Shown here: positions 60,306 through 64,000 of the stretch, piece after piece
Numbering within the stretch: position 1 is the first letter of the stretch
How the letters are laid out: each line of letters starts with the position of its first letter
NCBI GenBank assembly: GCA_028287235.1
Contig: JAQBQB010000028.1
Span: 62,001 to 126,000, forward strand
Length of the DNA: 64,000 nt
Direction of reading: 5' to 3'
DNA from: Gemmatimonadota bacterium
Lineage (GTDB): Bacteria > Gemmatimonadota > Gemmatimonadetes > Gemmatimonadales > Gemmatimonadaceae
Translations under genes and position numbers: made by a program
Notes under the pieces: model-generated
The model's database searches: none
The model's input: only the letters and a program-made list of their open reading frames with translations
Told to the model about the DNA's origin: nothing

Positions 60306-60713
60306 ATGGTCCCCCAGCAACACGCGACCGCGCGATCAGACGAGTTCTCGGTCGTCCCTCCGGACATCGCGAGCGCGGCATCACGCTATCAGACGTTCCG
60401 CGAGATCGAGGCCGAGCACCTGGCGCTCATGGCGCGCCACAACCTGCTCGAGGAGTGGACCGACGACGTCCGCGCCACGGTGCTCGAAGCACGCGAGCGC
60501 GTACGCGAGGCGCGAGAATCGCGCGCCGAATTCCGCGGCCACGTTCGCGAGTTCGTGCTGGCGCTGCGCACCACCGGCGACTCGCTCCCAACTGTGCTCC
60601 GCCACACCCGCGTGATGCTTCAGCTGCTCGAGCGCAGTGGAGCGATCCGCGGCGACGGCGGTTGGCTCGAGGCCGAGATCCTCGAATGGGCGATCGAGGA
60701 CTACGAGACCTGA
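60306..60713 (+). CDS. Helical hypothetical protein
   Basis: The ATG at 60306 follows GGAGGG and gives 135 residues. The centre is strongly helical and possibly coiled coil (FREIEAEHLALMARHNLLEE, ATVLEARERVREARESRAEF). A globular C terminus follows (FVLALRTTGDSLPTVLRHTR, WLEAEILEWAIEDYET). There is no signal peptide and no family I recognise. It could be a small scaffold or a regulator that works by oligomerisation. Confidence 0.6.
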   Translation: MVPQQHATARSDEFSVVPPDIASAASRYQTFREIEAEHLALMARHNLLEEWTDDVRATVLEARERVREARESRAEFRGHVREFVLALRTTGDSLPTVLRHTRVMLQLLERSGAIRGDGGWLEAEILEWAIEDYET

Positions 60714-60749
60714 GCGAGTGGTCGTCGAGCAGACTCGCGTTAGCGCCGC

Positions 60750-60938
60750 TTAGACCCGCGCGCGCCACTCGGCCGACGATTCGGGCACGAGCCGCGCGCC
60801 CCACTGCCCCACCTCGAGGATGTAGTAGTCCCGGCGCGTTTGATCGCGCGGGTCGATCACCTCGTAGTAGGTGGGTTGCGGCTCGACCTTCACGGTGATG
60901 CCGTTGCATTCTCCGCCCACGCATTTGACCTGAATCAC
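60750..60938 (-). CDS. Small hypothetical protein
   Basis: This 62-residue protein begins MIQVKCVGGECNGITVKVEP and continues QPTYYEVIDPRDQ. The pair of Cys (CVGGEC) and the beta-rich pattern (DYYILEVGQWGARLVPE) are all that can be said. It follows the gene at 60961 on the same strand by 22 bases and may be co-transcribed. Confidence 0.5.
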   Translation of the reverse strand: MIQVKCVGGECNGITVKVEPQPTYYEVIDPRDQTRRDYYILEVGQWGARLVPESSAEWRARV

Positions 60939-60960
60939 GCCTGCATCCTCCGGCGAGCGC

Positions 60961-61458
60961 CTAGCTCGCCTGTTGAACTTTCGATCGCGCTCCGCCGGAG
61001 AGAAACCGGGGACCGGTGGCGCATGCGCGCTCCACGCTGGCTGCGATGCTCTCGGGCAATCGGACCGCGCCGCGATTGTGCGCTTCCCACACCAGCCGCA
61101 GCGCGCGGCGCTGGCGATCGAACGCCGACAGCAGTTGCGCGCCGCCGTCGGGGGCCGACAGCACGCCGTGCACGAGCCGCTGCAGGGATGCCTGCTCGCT
61201 CATCTCGCTGGAATCGGCCATGCACACTTCGAGATTCCAGCGCGCACGATGGTCGTCGCAGAGACCCGCGCGGCCGGCGCGCGGTGCGTCTTGAGTGCAT
61301 GCCGCGCAGAACGCGATGTCGCGCAACAGGTCCGCACTCGGAACGAAGGACATCGGGTCTTCCTCTAGCACTTGGCGCAAGTCCTTCAACAATTGGGGAT
61401 CACGAGTCGTCGCGGCGACGAGCTGAAGTCGGCGGCGCGCGTTCGGTTCGATGCTCAT
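60961..61458 (-). CDS. Hypothetical protein with Cys-rich centre
   Basis: This 165-residue protein begins MSIEPNARRRLQLVAATTRD. The centre CAACTQDAPRAGRAGLCDDH has three Cys and a His spaced as in a small zinc site. The second half is helical (QRRALRLVWEAHNRGAVRLP, ESIAASVERACATG). There is no signal peptide. The family is not recognised. Confidence 0.55.
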   Translation of the reverse strand: MSIEPNARRRLQLVAATTRDPQLLKDLRQVLEEDPMSFVPSADLLRDIAFCAACTQDAPRAGRAGLCDDHRARWNLEVCMADSSEMSEQASLQRLVHGVLSAPDGGAQLLSAFDRQRRALRLVWEAHNRGAVRLPESIAASVERACATGPRFLSGGARSKVQQAS

Positions 61459-61676
61459 CGCGCGCCTCCGAAAACGTCGAACAGGGTCGAGCGCCGCGGG
61501 GTGGCCCGGTTCCGGGCCGGAACCACCACCGCAGTCGTTCGAACAAACGGTCGGCGACCGAGACGTCGAGTGTGACCTCGAGTTAGTCGCAAGGTGTTAC
61601 TCATCCATGACATGCCCGTCAGAGAGGTGTGCGAACATGAAGCTGTGCCGCGCTCGCTGACCGTCGCTCCAACGTC

Positions 61677-62591
61677 ATGACTACGCCGCCCAACGGGCTC
61701 CCGCTCCCGCAACACAACGCGCTCGACACGCTGGACCGCCACTGGGCGGTCAAGGTCGTGACCCCGGAGGATCGCGCGGCGGCGATTCACTACGGGATGG
61801 GCGTGCTGACGCGACTGGTCGGCGGCGAGTCGATGGCCGACGCCGCGCCCCCGCCCGACTTCGTCGTGCCGCTCGCCGGCGCGTACGTCATCGCGGCAAG
61901 CGAGTGGCTGGACTTCGAGGGCGCCGCCTCGCCGTCCGCCATGCTCTCGATCGAGCAGGAAGCGCAGCGCGCCGCCCACATCGAGATCGGCGCGGACCGG
62001 GCGTTCATTCTCACCGCGGCGCTCCCCGTCGAAGCCGACGAGCGCATCGCGTCGCTCTACCGCGCGCTGCTGCTCGCGGGTCTCTCGCAGCTCGCCAACC
62101 GGCAGACCGAGTTCCGTCACTGGCTGCGCGCGCACGACGACATGCTCTTTCCCCCCGATGCGGAGGCCGCGCGCTGGGATATCGCGCTGCTGCGCCGCAT
62201 CGTCGAGCTGTGGACGCACGTGCTGCGCGGCGCGGGCCCGTCGGGCCTGGAGCACGCGATGGAGATCGTCGCATCCATTCGCGAGGATCGCCCCATTCGC
62301 GAGCCGCAGTTCACGGCCACCGTCGACACCGTCGACGAGGGTCGGACGCGCTTCTTCCTCTTCACGCTCTTCCATCTCACCGAAGCCGCCACGGAGCTGC
62401 TGCTCTTCCGCCTGCACGGTGAGCCGGAGCGCATCGAGTCGCATCTCTACAGCCACTTCACGCTGGCGCGCGACGCCGCCGGCGGCGATCCCCGTCTGGA
62501 CGCGAGCTTCGATTGGTTGTACGAGGCCTCGCGCCGCATCGTGGCCCAGCGCACCGCGCAACTCGAGCTGCTCCCCGAAGGTCGCCGCTAA
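61677..62591 (+). CDS. Hypothetical helical protein, about 304 residues
   Basis: This 304-residue protein begins MTTPPNGLPLPQHNALDTLD. It is mainly helical (IVELWTHVLRGAGPSGLEHA, FFLFTLFHLTEAATELLLFR), with a central acidic part. There is no signal peptide, membrane helix or known motif. It diverges from the 61458 gene, with 218 bases between them, and is convergent with the lipoprotein-like gene at 62944. Confidence 0.6.
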   Translation: MTTPPNGLPLPQHNALDTLDRHWAVKVVTPEDRAAAIHYGMGVLTRLVGGESMADAAPPPDFVVPLAGAYVIAASEWLDFEGAASPSAMLSIEQEAQRAAHIEIGADRAFILTAALPVEADERIASLYRALLLAGLSQLANRQTEFRHWLRAHDDMLFPPDAEAARWDIALLRRIVELWTHVLRGAGPSGLEHAMEIVASIREDRPIREPQFTATVDTVDEGRTRFFLFTLFHLTEAATELLLFRLHGEPERIESHLYSHFTLARDAAGGDPRLDASFDWLYEASRRIVAQRTAQLELLPEGRR

Positions 62592-62614
62592 GTCAGCCGG
62601 CCGCGCGTCGAGGT

Positions 62615-62944
62615 TCATCGCGTGTTCCGACGCGCGCTACCACCCACCAACATGCGGCGCCCGTCGGGCGACTGCGCGACCACGACCGACACGCGCGACT
62701 GCGGACGCGTCTTGGGGCGAATCGTGAGCATCCACGGGTCGGTCGCGCGCGCGGGAGCTGAAGCCTCATCGTCCGCGACCGCGAACCATTCGACGCCACC
62801 GTTGATGCGCGTGCAACGCACGTAGTACGCGTCGGACGACCAAAACCCGTCCCAGCTCTCACCCTCGACCGAATCCGCAAGCAGCGCAGAACGCGGCGCG
62901 TCTTCGAGCGGTTCTTGAGGGGTGGCGCAGGCGACGAGATGCAT
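62615..62944 (-). CDS. Hypothetical protein with short lipoprotein-like start
   Basis: This 109-residue protein starts MHLVACATPQEPLEDAPRSA. VAC could be a lipobox, but the hydrophobic part before it is too short for a normal signal, so an unseen upstream start is possible. DGFWSSDAYYVRCTRINGGV and RVSVVVAQSPDGRRMLVGG are beta-like. No family is recognised. Confidence 0.45.
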   Translation of the reverse strand: MHLVACATPQEPLEDAPRSALLADSVEGESWDGFWSSDAYYVRCTRINGGVEWFAVADDEASAPARATDPWMLTIRPKTRPQSRVSVVVAQSPDGRRMLVGGSARRNTR

Positions 62945-63423
62945 GGACCCGGTTTTGAGCGATTGCCCCGAGCTGAGACGGACATCCGTGATGGGTCACC
63001 GTCGGCGGGAGCGGCATACTAGAAAAACCGGAATCAAAGCGCAATAGGAAAGTTTTCCATAAGTCGTTGGTATTACTGTGGATAGCTCATGTGGAACACT
63101 GTCGACAACTCGCTAACTCCGTGTGCCGGTGGTGCTAAGCCCAAGGTGGATCCTGTGGACAACGAGTGTGGACAGATGTGCACGAATTCGTATCAGGCTG
63201 ACTTTATTGTGCGCGGAATCCGCTCGATTCGCGGTCGTTTTTTCTGCTCATTTTTTGTGTCTGCATGGCACGATTTTCTGCGCCGATGAGTAACCGATTC
63301 GGGAATTTTTTTCTGTCGATTTATTGTCGACAACTGCAGGGTTTCCACATTCGCATGTGGACATGTTGTTGATAGCACCGCAGTTGCAATTGCTCCCGCC
63401 AGCCTACCATTGGGAGCTGTGCA
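62945..63423. other. AT-rich intergenic region with DnaA-box-like 9-mers
   Basis: No gene is seen in 479 bases. Nine 9-mers resembling TGTGGATAA or its complement occur: TGTGGATAG (63077), TGTGGAACA (63090), TGTCGACAA (63100), TGTGGACAA (63154), TGTGGACAG (63167), TGTCGACAA (63325), GTTTCCACA (63341), TGTGGACAT (63356), TGTTGATAG (63367). T-rich DNA (63236-63325, with runs of six and seven T) lies between the two groups. This arrangement is like a replication origin. The region also contains the Ku promoter. Confidence 0.5.
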
Positions 63424-64000
63424 ATGCGTCCAGTCTGGAGCGGGAGCTTGACCTTCGGCCTCGTGAACATTCCCGTGAAGCTGCACTCCGCGGTACAGGG
63501 CAAGGAGCGCGTCAGCTTCCGGCTGTTACATAAGAAGGACCTCTCGCCCATCAAGTACGAGCGCGTCTGCCAGAAAGAAGGCGAGGCCGTCGACTGGAAG
63601 GACATCGTCAAAGGCTACGAGTACACGAAGGGCAAGTTCGTGGTGCTCACCGACGAGGACTTCAAGGCGGCGGCGATCGAATCGTCGAAGACCATCGAGA
63701 TCATCGACTTCGTAAAATCCGAAGAAGTCGATCCGCGCTACTTCGAGACGCCGTACTACGTCGTGCCGGCCAAGGGCGGCGAGAAGGCCTACGCGCTGCT
63801 GCGCGAAGCGATCAAGAACACGGGCATGGTGGGCATCGGCAAGATCACGATGCGCTCCAACTCCCTGCATCTCGCCGGCGTGAAAGCGGTCGAGGATGCG
63901 CTCGTGCTCGAGATCATGCGCTTCGGGGATGAGCTGGTCGAGGTCGGAGACTTCAGTTTTCCAACAGACGCCGGCGTGCGCCCCCAAGAGCTCAAGATGG
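63424..64000 (+). CDS. ku: Ku protein, N-terminal part (cut by window edge)
   Basis: The ATG at 63424 opens a frame that runs off the right edge, with about 192 residues visible. It starts MRPVWSGSLTFGLVNIPVKL, the invariant start of bacterial Ku. RLLHKKDLSPIKYERVCQKE, GYEYTKGKFVVLTDEDFKAA and YFETPYYVVPAKGGEKAYAL match the Ku core beta-barrel. Ku binds DNA ends as a homodimer and recruits LigD for non-homologous end joining. The partner ligD is not in view. Confidence 0.95.
   Translation, partial: MRPVWSGSLTFGLVNIPVKLHSAVQGKERVSFRLLHKKDLSPIKYERVCQKEGEAVDWKDIVKGYEYTKGKFVVLTDEDFKAAAIESSKTIEIIDFVKSEEVDPRYFETPYYVVPAKGGEKAYALLREAIKNTGMVGIGKITMRSNSLHLAGVKAVEDALVLEIMRFGDELVEVGDFSFPTDAGVRPQELKM

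Noticed and set aside
1-64000. CRISPR arrays, insertion sequences, prophage
   Set aside because: I saw no regularly spaced direct repeats, no transposase or integrase, and no phage structural genes.

Overview
The window is about 64 kb of GC-rich bacterial DNA. Its gene content points to a Gemmatimonadota-like soil bacterium: a SusC/SusD outer-membrane pair, two FtsX/MacB-type permeases of the large ADOP form (one coupled to PadR), a membrane-anchored BTAD regulator, an Asp-box repeat protein, many small lipoproteins, a short SigA-type sigma factor and a Ku end-joining gene. This assignment is inference from gene families; no rRNA is present to confirm it.

Layout. 1-13 kb: an M28 peptidase cut by the window edge, a DUF4097-like NGG-repeat protein, two small lipoproteins, then the minus-strand set BTAD regulator, SusC, SusD. 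A divergent glycosyltransferase and polysaccharide deacetylase pair follows. 13-22 kb: Asp-box protein, M14 and matrixin-like metalloproteases, lipoproteins and a receiver-like protein. 22-31 kb: HrpB helicase, serine hydrolase, PRC-barrel protein, FAD oxidoreductase, ADOP permease, and tRNA-Asn with an unusual leader. 31-38.8 kb: seven minus-strand genes for a heptose-type surface glycan, nearly all joined by ATGA or longer overlaps. 39-47.1 kb: an MFS transporter and a five-gene cyanophycin cluster (IadA-like dipeptidase, cyanophycinase, cyanophycin synthetase, a shortened synthetase-like protein, a second cyanophycinase-like protein). 47-54 kb: Lgt-like protein, glycogen synthase, L,D-transpeptidase, ABC exporter, MsrA. 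54-64 kb: sigma factor, ArsR regulator, aminotransferase, PadR-ADOP pair, small unknown genes, and an AT-rich gap with DnaA-box-like 9-mers in front of Ku.

How the genes work together. The cyanophycin cluster could make the Asp-Arg polymer (CphA), cut it to dipeptides (CphB) and split those to Asp and Arg (IadA). The extra synthetase-like protein keeps the CphA N-terminal domain and a shrunken Mur-ligase core but has lost ATP-grasp and the intact P-loop, so it looks like a scaffold or regulator. The glycan cluster combines heptose phosphatase, two GT9 heptosyltransferases, three further glycosyltransferases and a sugar O-carbamoyltransferase.

The most unusual non-coding structures are two related ~310 bp near-palindromes, an Asn-codon-rich mini-ORF plus terminator ahead of tRNA-Asn, a perfect 22-bp hairpin after the sigma gene, a 10-bp motif shared by the arsR and sigma promoters, and the DnaA-box-like cluster before Ku.
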